64,000 bases of DNA from Cavia porcellus (lineage: Eukaryota > Chordata > Mammalia > Rodentia > Caviidae), in contig NW_026947489.1 in assembly GCF_034190915.1 (NCBI RefSeq), forward strand, positions 63,984,001-64,048,000. Direction: 5' to 3'. The position numbers and the translations under genes were made by a program. The notes below the pieces were generated by a model, which was not told the DNA's origin, made no database searches, and saw only the letters and a list, made by a program, of their open reading frames with translations. Shown piece by piece: positions 39,146 to 49,032 of the stretch (position 1 is the first letter of the stretch; every line of letters starts with the position of its first letter).

Positions 39146-39720
39146 CCACAGAGGGAACAGCCACGCATGCCGAGCCAAGTCCTTCGGCCACAGGCATCAT
39201 CTTCCAACCGCTGCAGCTCCAGCCCGGCCAGCGGCGGCGCACGCGCTCCCATGACGTCCTCAGGCGCGCGCCCCGCCCCTCCCGGCATCCTGGCCCCGCC
39301 CCCACGTCTCGCCGAGGATCCAGCGCCCCCTCCCTGACGTGGCCGGCGGGACTAAATTGTGTACTGCACATGGGGTCCACTGCAGGCCTCCGACGTCCCG
39401 GGCGTTTGGGTGTTTAGTGAGTGCAGGCTCGGAATTTGCCTTCGGAGCCGGTTCTGAAGCGAGGAGCGTTGCCAGCCCGTCTCCGCTGGTCCCCTGCCCA
39501 AGCTTCTCCCCTCTCGAGGCGTCGGGGCTCGCGGGCCAGAGCGTGGGCAGCACGCGGGAAGGTTCGGCGCGGCTCCGGAAGGGCGCGGCAGGGCGGGGCG
39601 CGGCGGGAGCGCCCGGGTTTCCCCACCTTGCTCCCTGCACAGCGCTGACCCACTTGCAGCTTGTGGCCAGTGACGCCGTAGCCCACCAGGGTTTTCATTA
39701 TGGTGCCATGGCGGCGCCGT
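38550..39720 (-). promoter_or_regulatory. RNFT1: CpG island promoter of RNFT1
   Basis: The only long CpG-dense stretch in the window outside the ERV. It covers RNFT1 exon 1 and its upstream side. It carries GGAA/TTCC-type ETS-like sites (CTTCCGGAAT near 39,000; TTTCCGGGAAG near 38,708), CRE-like TGACGTCC at about 39,254 and TGACGTGG at about 39,335, and no obvious TATA box. At 39,704-39,717 the plus strand has GCCATGGCGGCGCC, a YY1-like motif in the direction that would suit a divergent plus-strand transcript. Confidence 0.85.
39111..39145 (-). CDS. RNFT1: RNFT1 exon 1, coding part
   Basis: MPKPPSVPGHE plus two bases of R12, matching the human PPSASGHE-type end of this exon as I remember it. 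The donor is GTCAGG at 39,110. Upstream in frame the reading continues without ATG to a TGA at 39,199-39,197, so this is the only ATG in exon 1 in this frame. Its context (TGGATGC) is weak. Confidence 0.85.
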
Positions 39721-41030
39721 GAGAACAAGCCCCAGCCAAAACGTGAATTCAGAAGTGCTGGAGAGTTTGCGTGGGGTGGAAATAAAATTGGAGAAACCCT
39801 ATGCTGTTTGGTACTGTATACAGGGAACCTTGTCTGTCTTATAGAGATGACATCAAGGAACTACAGTACTCATTTTCCGATAGCTCCTGAAATAGTCCTG
39901 GCAAGGTGGACTGAGCTAATTTTGAGGAGGGCCTGCTCTCCACAGAGAGAAAATAAGTCGCTACACCATAGACCCGGGGTGAACGCAGTGTCCAGTGAAA
40001 ACTTGGTTCCCTGTTTTGCGTTTTGTTGGTCACTATGTACCAGATTTAAAGCCGTTCACGAGTATCTTGCCAAAATCTCTGGCGTGTGATTAAGCATGAA
40101 ATTGAACGTTCTTTTCTCCTATCAGTACAAGAGAATCCGATGTTTAATCTCAATTATCCACTTTGAGGCTGTATTTAAATCAGATTACTTCTGTTATCAG
40201 ATCATTTCTCTTTGAGTAGAAAAGCACTCTTTTCCTCCTGGAAATCCTAAACCAGTATTAGATCTGCTTCTTACTATAAGGTGTTTGTGTGTGTACTGGT
40301 CTTCTCTGAGCTTGACTAAATTTCTTGCCAAATTAGGTTCCATGGTCGGTGAGACTAAGGGTCATGCTCTAGATTGTAGTGAATTTCCCAAGGAGATGTA
40401 TTCCAATGTGCACACCACTGTCCCAACTACACTATATGAATATTTTTATTTTAAATTTTAAAATGTATAAGAAAATTAAAATGTATGACAGCACGCCTTT
40501 AATCTCAGCATTTAAGAGGCTGAGGCAGGAGGATAGCTGTGAGTTTGAAACTAGCCTGGGCTGTATATTGTCTCCACAAAAAAGGAAAAACCCCAAAGAT
40601 AAAATGTATGAGAATTTAAGGGGGGAAAAAAACCTGACATAATCAGTATACAGACACAGTGGAGCACCAGTGTGTGTTTGTAGATCGATAATTTTGGAAC
40701 ATTTGGTAAATTTGTAAATTTACCTAATACATTAGATTTATCATTTTTGACATACATATAACACATCGAAGGCATATCAATTCATATTGGAAATTTGTTA
40801 GTACGTTTGGTACTGCATTTCACCCAAATAATTCAACAAGCATATTTGAAGAGCATGGATGGATTGCTGTTTGGTAAAGTTTCATTTCATTATTGTCTAG
40901 AATGTTGGAAATGAACATTTTAATTTTATTTTTCACATTGTGAATCATTTTATTATTGTAAATGCTGTCATTATTATACATTTACAAAGTATACCAATTT
41001 TCATTAGTACATCTATTAGCCAGCAATTGA

Positions 41031-41064
<34 letters not shown>

Positions 41065-41339
41065 TTTGGTCAACATTATTGACCCTTCCAATACATAAAC
41101 AAACCCAGTTCATAGTGAAAGAAACTGTGTCTAGGTCCCTGGAAGATTTTGAATGAATCTTGAAGGTCTCAGTGATTGAAAATTCAGAACCCTTTCCACA
41201 ATAACCTAAAGGAATGACATACAGCACTTCAGTAGCTTGGACATTTTAATTTCAAATGATTAATTAAAAAGCATGTGTTGGGTTCTTACTGTCTAGAATT
41301 GTAGTAGATATATGAGAGAATTTTAAAAGATGTAGTAGC

Positions 41340-41515
41340 TAGGGATGGTGGGCATACTTTTAATCCCAGCACTCTGGGAGGCTGAGGCAAGAGGATGGTA
41401 AATTAAGACTAGCCTGGGCAACAAATCAACTTGGTGAGACCCTGTCTCGAAACGAAAAATGAAAATAAGATGAAGTTGTAACTCAGAAGCCTTGGGTTAT
41501 TTCCTAGTACCCGCC
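41340..41515 (+). repeat. B1-ID dimeric SINE
   Basis: B1 half (CACTCTGGGAGGCTGAGGCA to GTGAGACCCTGTCTCG) with a short ID-like right half (GTTGTAACTCAGAAGCCTTG). Confidence 0.7.
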
Positions 41516-41624
41516 CCCCACCCACAAAGATGGAGTCCCTGTCCTATAGGAAAAAAGTGGATGAACAGGTTTGCAAACCAATAATTACAATAGATGGGAG
41601 TGAACACTATAATTGAAGGGGGTT

Positions 41625-41770
41625 TTTTTTGTCATGTTGAGACAGAATCTGACTATGCAGTTCAGGCTGTTGAGCTCACTTTGTAGCCTAGGCTGGTCTC
41701 CACCTTGCAACAATCCTGTCTCAGTCTCCTGAGTGCTGGAATTACAGGTGCACACCACTATGCCCTGCTG
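41625..41770 (-). repeat. B1 SINE
   Basis: Reversed B1: TGTTGAGACAGAATCTGAC, GAGCTCACTTTGTAGCCTAG and TGCACACCACTATGCCCTGC. Confidence 0.88.
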
Positions 41771-43177
41771 TATTTGAAGGTTTTATGAGCTGCAACAGAA
41801 GTAAAAATAAATAAAAATAAAAACCAGAAGTAAAAGTTGAGAGCGTTAACTTTATCAGGCAAGATATGCTTCCTTAAGATTAAAGAATACCTTAAAATTT
41901 TGCAGGACAAAAGCAAGGGTAAGGCAATCCAGATAGAAACAACACTAAATAAAAACTTGTGATCCTGAAGTACCTTGGCCCTTTAAAGACTTTAGTTACT
42001 CATTTTAGAAGAGTGGGGCAAATGGGAGAGAATAGTAAGAGATGCTGTAGGTAAATAGGAACTAGAAAATGAAAGACTCACTGACAAGTAATCTGATGGC
42101 CAAAGGGAAGCTACTGAAATTTAAGCAGCAGTTGTATGATCAGATTTGTGCTTGTCAGGTAACTCACATACTGATTCTAACAGAGCAAGCTGCATGAGGC
42201 ATTTATGAAGCGCTGGGCCTTCGGCACAAACTCTGAATGGAATTCTCACAGTCAGGCATTTAAACTCACCTCTTAGAGATACCGGAAATAGGCTAACGGT
42301 GTTAATGACTTTCTGCAAAAACTGTGAAAAATATCACATAGATGTTGGGAAAATATCACTTATGTGCCTCCTGTCACAGTCTCTGTGAAGTGGGTCAGCT
42401 GCTCAAGTGTGTCCAAGGTGGGGCACAAGGAGGAGATAATGTGTGACCCTGTGGTTCCCCAGCTCTGCTGGCCAGGTGAGGAATCTCATATTAGGCTTTG
42501 CAACAGGCTCACCACCAGATACCCAATAGGTGCCAGAGCAGGATTTGCTGCCCAGATCCGTTACTCTGGTGCTCTGACCAGCCGCACGATGGTTTCACCC
42601 GGGCTGCTGGGTCTGTGCCCCTCCACCTGGTTTTTCTTGCAGCTCTCCTAGCCTTTCCTCCCTGGCAGCCCCCTGCCTGGGCACTGCTGTTCCAGTGCCC
42701 TGTCCACAGTTATGATTTCCAGGACAGAGCAGGGTGAGAATGGTGGACTCGCAACACTGGGCTCGTGATACCATGGGCCAGGCCTGTCCTAAGGGAGCCT
42801 GAACCCTGGGGTAAAGGCTCAGTTCTGTCCTATTTGCTTCCTGGTACATCCCAGAGCCCTGAGATTCTCCCAGGTCTCAGGAACAAAAGAACGAGCACAG
42901 CAGGGGTAGAGCACCCCACCCACTCTTGCTTTTGGAAGTCTCACTTTTCACAGAACACAAGTGATGTTTGCTGCCACTCGCTAACAAGATCTCCTCTGTG
43001 ACATTTGCTGGCTTTGCAGTGTTGTGATTGTGTAGCCTGCAGACTCACCAGTAGGGAAGGTGGGTTCATCCCTCATCGTTTACGGTAGAAAGTCCTTGCC
43101 CCAAGGAATGAAAGCCCACAAGGGAGACTGCATTTGAGTGTCCTTTTAATGTGTAAAGTGCAATGCAAAAATGAGTT

Positions 43178-43211
43178 ATGATGATGATGACGATGATGAT
43201 GATGATGATGA
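43178..43211. repeat. (GAT)n microsatellite
   Basis: About eleven tandem GAT/ATG triplets with one interruption (GACGAT). Confidence 0.95.
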
Positions 43212-43399
43212 TTCTCACCATCTACCACAGCAGTTTCCTTGGAAAGATGGCCCTAGCTTCTAGCATGTTTTAACACTTTGATTTCCTTGCTCTAATGAAG
43301 TAATATAGGTAGGAAACTCTGGAATCAGATCGCCTGGATATGATTGGCATCCGAGCCCCATCCTGTGGTCACTGTCAAATGCCCAGAAAGTTTCTTAAA

Positions 43400-43640
43400 T
43401 ACAGTAGTCCCTTGATATCGAAGGGAGCCCCGGTTCCAGGACCCCTGCAGATACCAAAATCTGCTGGTGCTCAAGCTCTTGCATAAAACAGTGTAGTATT
43501 TGCACATAACCTATACACCTCCTTCTGTGTACTTTAAATCGTCACAGCATTACCTACCATACTGGAGGCCAGGTGCATGCTGTGTAAAACCTTGTTACAC
43601 TGTATTATTTAAGCAGCAGCATACAAGAGCAGGTTTGTCT
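43400..43640 (+). mobile_element. Tigger/pogo-type DNA transposon relic
   Basis: Begins ACAGTAGTCCCTTGATATCG and continues with CCCCTGCAGATACCAAAATC and AGTATTTGCACATAACCTAT. These phrases are typical of fossil Tigger-family ends (Tc1/mariner superfamily). The subfamily is not assigned. Confidence 0.6.
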
Positions 43641-43789
43641 ATGTTCACTACAGATGGGACTGTTTCTCAGATATTTTCGGTCTGCCCTTGGTCAAATTTG
43701 AGATGTGGTACCTGGGGAAATGAAGGTCTGTACTCTGAGCATTTTAGTTTTTTTAATCTGTAAAATGGGAGCGATAGTCTAGATATTTA

Positions 43790-44345
43790 TGTCTAGCCCA
43801 AGTTCATATGCTGAAATCCACTCCATAGTTTTCTTTAATTCCAATTTTATAAGGTCAGTAACTCTCCTATCTATAGGCTTTTAGGTGGTATTTTTTTTAG
43901 TTGTCCTTGCTCAGGTTAAATAAATTTCCACCTAAACCTTGTTTTGCTGATGCTATACAATTTGGAGTAAGGATCCTCCTCAGGGCCACGTATTAAAGGC
44001 GTGGTCACTGGCTTGTGGCACTATGGAGAGTTGGTAGAGCATTTTTAAGGTGAGCCATAGTGGAGGAAGTTGTCATGGAAGGGGATGGGGCTCCCTACCA
44101 GCAGACACAGGACCCCAGCTTCTTGCCTGCTTTGTTTGCTTCCCACCTGCCATGAGGTGAGCGGGCCTCTCCAGCCAAGCATTTCCACCACGACTGACAG
44201 GGCCACTGCATACCCAGAGCAGACACAGAACTACCATGAACTGAAACTCTGAAACTGAGCCAGCATAGGCCTTTTCCCTTATTAAATGGATTATCTCAGG
44301 TGTTTTGTCACGGTGACAGAATGCCGACTAGCACAGCTGAGAATT
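43790..44345. mobile_element. Old LTR-like repeat
   Basis: Starts near CAAGTTCATATGCTGAAATC and ends near GGTGTTTTGTCACGGTGACA and GCCGACTAGCACAG. This resembles mammalian/rodent LTR-type repeats that end in a phrase about a 'tttgtcacagc' motif. The family is not assigned. Confidence 0.4.
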
Positions 44346-44507
44346 TTTATCTCAGATGTTGGATTCTGGCAAATTCTTTTCTTGCCTTTGTTGAAAAATC
44401 AAATGATTTTTCTTTAGTCTGTTTATAGGGTGAGTTTTAGTAAATAATTTTTTAAGTGTGGAGCCAGCCTTGCATTTCAGGATAAATTCCACTGAGTTGT
44501 AGTATAA

Positions 44508-44880
44508 TATCTTAGTTACTTTTCTTGTTGCTGGGACAATATACCGAACACCCACAAGCTGTCAGAGTTTGGCTGAGAGTTTGTAGAGATTTCAATCCAT
44601 AGTCAGCTGGCTCCAAGGCAGGGCAGCTTGGCAGAGGCAATCAGTAATAGCCAGGAAGCAGACAGGATCAACGCAGGAGGAGGGGTGTGAGTGTTCCAGG
44701 AGATACCTGGTGACCCACGTGACCCACCTCTTCCTATCAGGCTCCGGCTCCCAGAGCACTCAGCTATAAACCCATCAGTGGATTTACCCAGTGTGCAGTC
44801 ACTGCCCAAAAGCCCTGCAAATGAGCACATGCAGCTTTGGGCATTAGGGGACATCTAGACATAAACCATAACAGTATCTT
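44508..44880 (+). mobile_element. Interspersed repeat, first copy of an LTR-like family
   Basis: Begins TTAGTTACTTTTCTTGTTGC, GGGACAATATACCGAACACC and ends ACATAAACCATAACAG. The same start and end phrases recur at about 60,888-61,275. The family name is not certain. Confidence 0.5.
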
Positions 44881-45004
44881 TGTAATGTAGCACTGACGTA
44901 CTAAAAGTTTGAGGATTTTTGTATCTGTGTGTATAGGACATACTGAATTTTCTCTCTCCCCTTCCCTTCCCCTCCCTTTACTTCCTCTCTGTCCTGTTCT
45001 CGTT

Positions 45005-45120
45005 TTGTTTGAGACAGGGTACCGGTTATGTTGTCCAGGTTGGTCTCAGACTCTGTGGGCTCAAGTACTCTTCCTGCCTCAGCTTCCCAGGTAACTGGAA
45101 CAAAAGCAGCAGCCCTGCAC
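45005..45120 (-). repeat. 7SL-derived monomer (older B1/FLAM-like)
   Basis: TTTGAGACAGGGTACCGG, TTGTCCAGGTTGGTCTCAGA and GGGCTCAAGTACTCTTCCTG: closer to an undeleted 7SL monomer than to the standard B1 here. Confidence 0.65.
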
Positions 45121-45629
45121 CTGCTGCCTCCTTTTCTTTTTCCCTGCTTCTCTCGTGTCTTTGTCTGGTTTATGGTATCAGAGTGATACTGACCTGAATT
45201 GGAAAGTGTTTCCTCCACTTCTGTTTCCAGAAGAGGTTGTGTAGAACTGGTGTTGTTTCCTACTCAAATGCTGGGTAGAATTTATCAGTGAAACCATCTG
45301 GTCTAGATTTTACTGTAGGGAAAGGTTTTAAACTACAGACTCAATTTCTTTAATAGCTCTAGGATCATTCAGGATATATTTTTCTTTGTGAATGTGCCTT
45401 GGTAGTTGTGTCTTTGAAGGAATTGGCATAAAGTTGTTTGTAACATCCTCGTAATAGCCTTTTAATATCTTTAACCTCTTCAGTGATAACATCTTCATTG
45501 CTGGTTGTGATAATTTGTGTCTGTTTTTTTCTTGGTCAGCACAGCTAGAAGTTTTTTGATTTCATTGATATTTTTAATAAAATTTGGTTTCACTTATTTT
45601 GATTGTATTTATTTTCTTTGAGTTTTCTG

Positions 45630-45822
45630 TTTGTTTGTTCATTTTTGTTTTTGTACTAGGGATCAAACTCACAACCTTGCACTTGCCAGGAAGGTGCTTG
45701 TGCCACTAAGCTAAATCCCGGCCCTGTTTTATTTATTTTCTTTGTTGTTTTTTTGTTTGTGTTTGGGGGTGCTGGGGCTTGAACCTAGAGCTCTGTATAT
45801 ACTTGACAGGTGCTATCACTCC
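45630..45822 (-). repeat. Reversed ID SINE and older ID-like copy
   Basis: 45,630-45,725 (TTGTACTAGGGATCAAACTC, GCCACTAAGCTAAATCCC) and 45,743-45,822 (GTGCTGGGGCTTGAACCTAG). Confidence 0.78.
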
Positions 45823-45877
45823 AACCTGTTTTTAATTGATTTCTGGTCTTATTTGTACTATTTTCTTTCTTCTGTCT

Positions 45878-46030
45878 TTTTTTTTTTTTTTTTTTTTTTT
45901 GAGACAGGATCTCACCGTGTAGTTCAAGCTGGCCTTGAGTTCACTATGTATTAAAAGCTGACTATGAACTTGCAGTGATCCTCTTGCCTCAGCTTCCCGA
46001 GTGCTAGGATTACAGCCACCATGCCTGGCA
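45878..46030 (-). repeat. B1 SINE
   Basis: T-run, GAGACAGGATCTCACCGTG, CGAGTGCTAGGATTACAGCC and CACCATGCCTGGC. It lies 40 bp before the ERV. Confidence 0.88.
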
Positions 46031-46071
46031 TCTTCTGCGTCCTTTGTGTTCATTTGCTCTTCTTTATCTGG

Positions 46072-46500
46072 TGTTGGGAGCCACCACATTGCCGAGCCGC
46101 CGCATATAGCGATCATGCGGCCTGTGGTAAAGAGTAAAGCCTGAGTTAGATTACCCCTCCCATCGAGCACGTTAGTTTCCTGCTTACCGCGTAAACAACC
46201 CGCTCAATAATATGTTAGCCAATCAGCTTGCCTTGCTTACTTTAACATGATTGGACACTGTATCCGTATATATACTGGTGCCACCCCTGGGGCGAAGTAG
46301 AAGCCCGGAAGGAGCCGCGGAGAGCGGACCGGTAGAGGCTTCGGAGCGAAGCACGGAAGGAGCCGCGGGGAGCGGACCAGAGGAGGCTTCGGCTGGGAGC
46401 GATCCCAGGGCAGGCTGTACGGAGAGAAAATAAAAGAAAAGGTTGTCCACTGCCAGACTTTGTCGTGTGTCCTTCCTGCCGGCCGGGAGCGACATCGACA
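46072..46500 (+). repeat. 5' LTR of the ERV
   Basis: Contains CCAAT at 46,219-46,223, a TATA-like TATATATA at 46,267-46,274, a GC-rich tandem duplication (period 48 bp; units from about 46,306 and 46,354), and AATAAA at 46,429-46,434. These fit a U3-R-U5 layout with a very short R. Confidence 0.93.
46306..46392 (+). repeat. 48-bp tandem duplication inside the LTR
   Basis: CGGAAGGAGCCGCGG, AGCGGACC and GAGGCTTCGG occur twice with a 48-bp period just downstream of the TATA box. The same two units appear in the 3' LTR at about 48,677-48,763. Confidence 0.9.
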
Positions 46501-46502
46501 TC

Positions 46503-46521
46503 TGGTGGCCCGTACGGGGAC
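46503..46521 (+). other. Retroviral primer-binding site
   Basis: TGGTGGCCCGTACGGGGAC starts 2 bp after the 5' LTR. It is close to the tRNA-Lys-type primer site with one inserted base and three substitutions. The tRNA assignment is inferred. Confidence 0.65.
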
Positions 46522-46573
46522 TGATCACCCCCGAGACATGGCAGTGGACAACGCTCCAACGCAGAGCTGCAAG

Positions 46574-46583
46574 ACAGGTGAGT
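46574..46583 (+). other. Leader splice donor
   Basis: ACAG|GTGAGT, a consensus donor between the primer-binding site and gag, at the position where retroviruses make subgenomic RNA. No matching env is present. Confidence 0.6.
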
Positions 46584-46699
46584 AGAGGATAAACCTGGGC
46601 CCTGGGTGGCGCGCACCTACAGGGTTTGTAGACTCCTCTCAGGCTCACGTGTAAGTGGCGGATTCCTTGGGCCTCACGCGGTGAGTAACATATTAAAAA

Positions 46700-47623
46700 A
46701 TGGGAAACATGCTAGGTAGCAGCACTAAGAGTGAGGGTGGTTGCGGGGAAAGCTCTCAAGAGCTTACAAAAGTACGCAGGGTATTTGAGCAGGCCCAGTC
46801 AGGGAGCTCCCGGGAGGGGTCCGTCAAAGGAGACAAAGATATAAAGGAGGAAGACGGGGCTCAGGCCTCGGAGTCGTCTGACTCCGAGAACGAGGAAGGC
46901 TTAGACAACGATGAGACCAAGGAGCCTAGATGCCAAGAGGATAGGCCACTCGATAAGGAGTCGCAGGGTTCTTTCCCAGCATTGCGCCGCGAATTGCGCT
47001 CCGCTCAACTTGGTCTGCGGAGGAGTAGAGAGCTCCTGAGCGCCCCCTGGCGCGAGAGGGAGGCGAAGCCTTCCGCCCCACCTTGGGGGCTGTTCCCGGA
47101 AGCGATCCCTCGCCACGAGGCGGCCGCGTGGGAGCTCCCTCCCCTTTCGCCAGAACAGGAAGTGATGCACGGGCCCCCATTTTCCGCCCAATCACGGCCG
47201 CCGTCTTATGCTCCGCCGCCGGCGGGTCGGTATTTTTACAGGCGGCTTTGGCAGGGGGGACGTTTGTCTCATGAGGTACATCCACCACCTGGGATAGATA
47301 GTGGCCCCTACAGGATATTTCCTGTACAAGTAGCTATGGGCCAGGGACGTAATGCATGGGAGCCTTTTGAGATAAAGCAGATTAGAGAACTTAAAAATAC
47401 AGTTACAACCTTTGGGCCGACTGCGCCTTACACCATTGCCATGCTGGAGAACCTGTCTTCTGGGCCCCTCACCCCCGCGGACTGGATTCAGCTGGCAAAG
47501 GCGTGTCTGCCCTCGGGTAGTTACCTGGATTGGCGAGCCTGGTACACAGAGTTCTCTGCCGAGCAGGCTGAGAAAAACGCCGGTCGAGGAAATGGGGGCT
47601 GGGGATTTAGCTCAGCGGCATAA
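46700..47623 (+). CDS. gag: ERV gag fragment (matrix start, proline-rich region, N-terminal capsid)
   Basis: A 307-codon ORF. It starts MGNMLGSST, an N-myristoylation signal. Residues 50-80 are acidic. Two late-domain motifs are visible: PSAP at 124-127 (ESCRT-I type) and PPSY at 167-170 (NEDD4 type). From about residue 207 the text is capsid-like (WEPFEIKQIRELK, TTFGPTAPYTIAMLE, LTPADWIQLAKACL), typical of betaretroviral and IAP capsid. The capsid is cut at about residue 294, and the last codons come from an ID SINE. The usual globular matrix core of about 70-100 residues is not evident, so the matrix part looks shortened. It is unlikely to form particles alone. Confidence 0.85.
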   Translation: MGNMLGSSTKSEGGCGESSQELTKVRRVFEQAQSGSSREGSVKGDKDIKEEDGAQASESSDSENEEGLDNDETKEPRCQEDRPLDKESQGSFPALRRELRSAQLGLRRSRELLSAPWREREAKPSAPPWGLFPEAIPRHEAAAWELPPLSPEQEVMHGPPFSAQSRPPSYAPPPAGRYFYRRLWQGGRLSHEVHPPPGIDSGPYRIFPVQVAMGQGRNAWEPFEIKQIRELKNTVTTFGPTAPYTIAMLENLSSGPLTPADWIQLAKACLPSGSYLDWRAWYTEFSAEQAEKNAGRGNGGWGFSSAA

Positions 47624-47712
47624 GCGCCTGCCTTGTAAGCAGGCAATCGCCAGTTCGATTAAATACCAATAAAAAAAAAAAAAAGATAAAAATAAAAAAT
47701 AAAAAATAAAAA
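47595..47712 (+). repeat. ID SINE inside the ERV gag region
   Basis: GGGGCTGGGGATTTAGCTCA start, CGCCTGCCTTGTAAGCAGGC, a degraded box B (CCAGTTCGATTAAATACC), then a 70-bp A-rich tail (AAAAATAAAAAATAAAA units). The tail runs directly into AAAAAGGGGGAG. I found no target duplication around it. Confidence 0.92.
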
Positions 47713-48442
47713 ACAAAAAGGGGGAGTAAGCCAAGGCCTGCCTCCAAAGGCGCGGTTATCTATGGCATGACAATGGATGGGCCCGGATCCGGTAATCAGC
47801 TGGAACCGAGGCGCAGTTTGTGTTTTTCTGCAGGAATCGGGACGAGAACCACTGTGGGTACCGGAGAGACTGACACGGGCGACAAAGCCCTCGACTGAAG
47901 ATCAGACCTGCCCTACCGGAGATCCATCACAGACCAACCAACAAGATGAATAGAAATAGCGGTAGCCCGAAATGGACAAGAAGATCCTCAGGCATATGCA
48001 TGGCTCGCTCGCCTAGCCTACGACCGAGTCTAGGGACGGTGAGCTTCCCACACTCCTCCTCTAAAAAATTATGATATAGCAGGGTAGATGAGTCAATGAC
48101 GGGTAAGAGCATGCCTCCCCAGCATGACTCAACCTAAGACAGGCCCTACCCCATACCGCACGAAAGCCGCTGAATTACTAGGTTTCGCCCAAACCAAATG
48201 TCGCCCCGGGGGGATCATGCGGAGCGACATGAGTGTATGCCTGTGTGCATCCAGGTTCCGTCCGGTTCCTTCCTGGCCCTGGAAAAAGGACGAGGGCCTC
48301 AGGGCCTCGGCAGACTCGGGGACGGCCGACCCGGGCCGACGCCGAGAGCCCTTGGTGGGCCTCCTATCAGGGCATAGGCCTCTACACTCAATTCAGGACG
48401 GGCTGCGATGCGTAGACTTATTTAAAATAAAAAAGGGGGAGA
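47713..48442 (+). other. ERV 3' non-coding interior and polypurine tract
   Basis: No ORF that reads like pol or env. It is GC-rich with in-frame stops in all frames beyond short stretches. The polypurine tract AATAAAAAAGGGGGAGA lies at about 48,426-48,442, touching the 3' LTR. A similar AAAAAGGGGGAG occurs at 47,715-47,727. Confidence 0.75.
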
Positions 48443-48871
48443 TGTTGGGAGCCACCACATTGCCGAGCCGCCGCATATAGCGATCATGCGGCCTGTGGTA
48501 AAGAGTAAAGCCTGAGTTAGATTACCCCTCCCATCGAGCACGTTAGTTTCCTGCTTACCGCGTAAACAACCCGCTCAATAATATGTTAGCCAATCAGCTT
48601 GCCTTGCTTACTTTAACATGATTGGACACTGTATCCGTATATATACTGGTGCCACCCCTGGGGGGAAGTAGAAGCCCGGAAGGAGCCGCGGAGAGCGGAC
48701 CGGTAGAGGCTTCGGAGCGAAGCACGGAAGGAGCCGCGGGGAGCGGACCAGAGGAGGCTTCGGCTGGGAGCGATCCCAGGGCAGGCTGTACGGAGAGAAA
48801 ATAAAAGAAAAGGTTGTCCACTGCCAGACTTTGTCGTGTGTCCTTCCTGCCGGCCGGGAGCGACATCGACA
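48443..48871 (+). repeat. 3' LTR of the ERV
   Basis: Same length as the 5' LTR and identical except G at 48,664. TATA-like box near 48,638, AATAAA near 48,800. Confidence 0.93.
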
Positions 48872-48879
48872 ATCTGGTT

Positions 48880-49032
48880 TCTTTCTTTTTCTTTTCTTTT
48901 TGAGACAGGGTCTTGCTATGTAGTTCAGACTGGCCTTGAACCTTCTGTGTAGCCCAGGCTGGCTTTGCAATGATCTTCCTGCCTCAGACTCCTGAGTTCT
49001 GGGAATCTAGGTATGAGCCACCATGCCTGTCT
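48880..49032 (-). repeat. B1 SINE next to the ERV
   Basis: Reversed B1 (TTTTTGAGACAGGGTCTTGC to CCACCATGCCTGTC). ATCTGGTTTCTTT before it and ATCTGATTTCTTT after it look like its own target duplication. The ERV therefore inserted into the B1's left flank. Confidence 0.88.

Larger units (their letters stand above)
39721..43400. other. Intergenic stretch beyond the RNFT1 promoter
   Basis: No gene recognised. It holds a forward B1 at 40,480-40,600, (TA)n plus a T-run at about 41,030-41,067, a B1-ID dimer at 41,340-41,515, a reversed B1 at 41,625-41,770, and an old mammalian-wide repeat split around these (about 41,270-42,150). 42,360-43,050 is moderately GC-rich and unique. Several short ORFs there have no recognisable product. 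Confidence 0.6.
46072..48871 (+). mobile_element. Class II (IAP/betaretrovirus-like) endogenous retrovirus, short and non-autonomous
   Basis: A 2.8-kb provirus with 429-bp LTRs (46,072-46,500 and 48,443-48,871) that begin TGTTGGGAGCC and end ATCGACA. It is flanked by the 6-bp duplication ATCTGG (46,066-46,071 and 48,872-48,877). The LTRs differ at one base only (C at 46,293, G at 48,664). The interior is 1942 bp: primer-binding site, splice donor, a partial gag ORF, an ID SINE, about 0.7 kb of non-coding 3' sequence, and a polypurine tract. The TGTTGGGAGCC start and 6-bp duplication fit the rodent IAP group. No pro, pol or env reading frame is present, so any movement needs helper proteins. 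Confidence 0.93.

Noticed and set aside
39111..39178. RNFT1 start placed at 39,178
   Set aside because: The codon there is TTG, not ATG; the frame is open but the first ATG in it is at 39,145.
42364..43001. Overlapping ORFs of 78-95 codons in a GC-richer intergenic patch
   Set aside because: Frames overlap without splice or promoter support and no product is recognised.
44901..45218. 105-codon minus-strand ORF with Lys/Glu-rich text
   Set aside because: It comes from a 7SL-type SINE plus a pyrimidine-rich tract.
46223..46648. Minus-strand ORFs of 120-141 codons over the LTRs
   Set aside because: They arise from the GC-rich LTR tandem repeat and occur in both LTRs; there is no protein similarity that I recognise.
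46901..47288. Minus-strand ORFs inside gag
   Set aside because: They are shadows of the gag frame.
47713..48442. ERV pol or env gene
   Set aside because: The space is only 0.7 kb and no frame shows protease, reverse transcriptase, integrase or envelope motifs.
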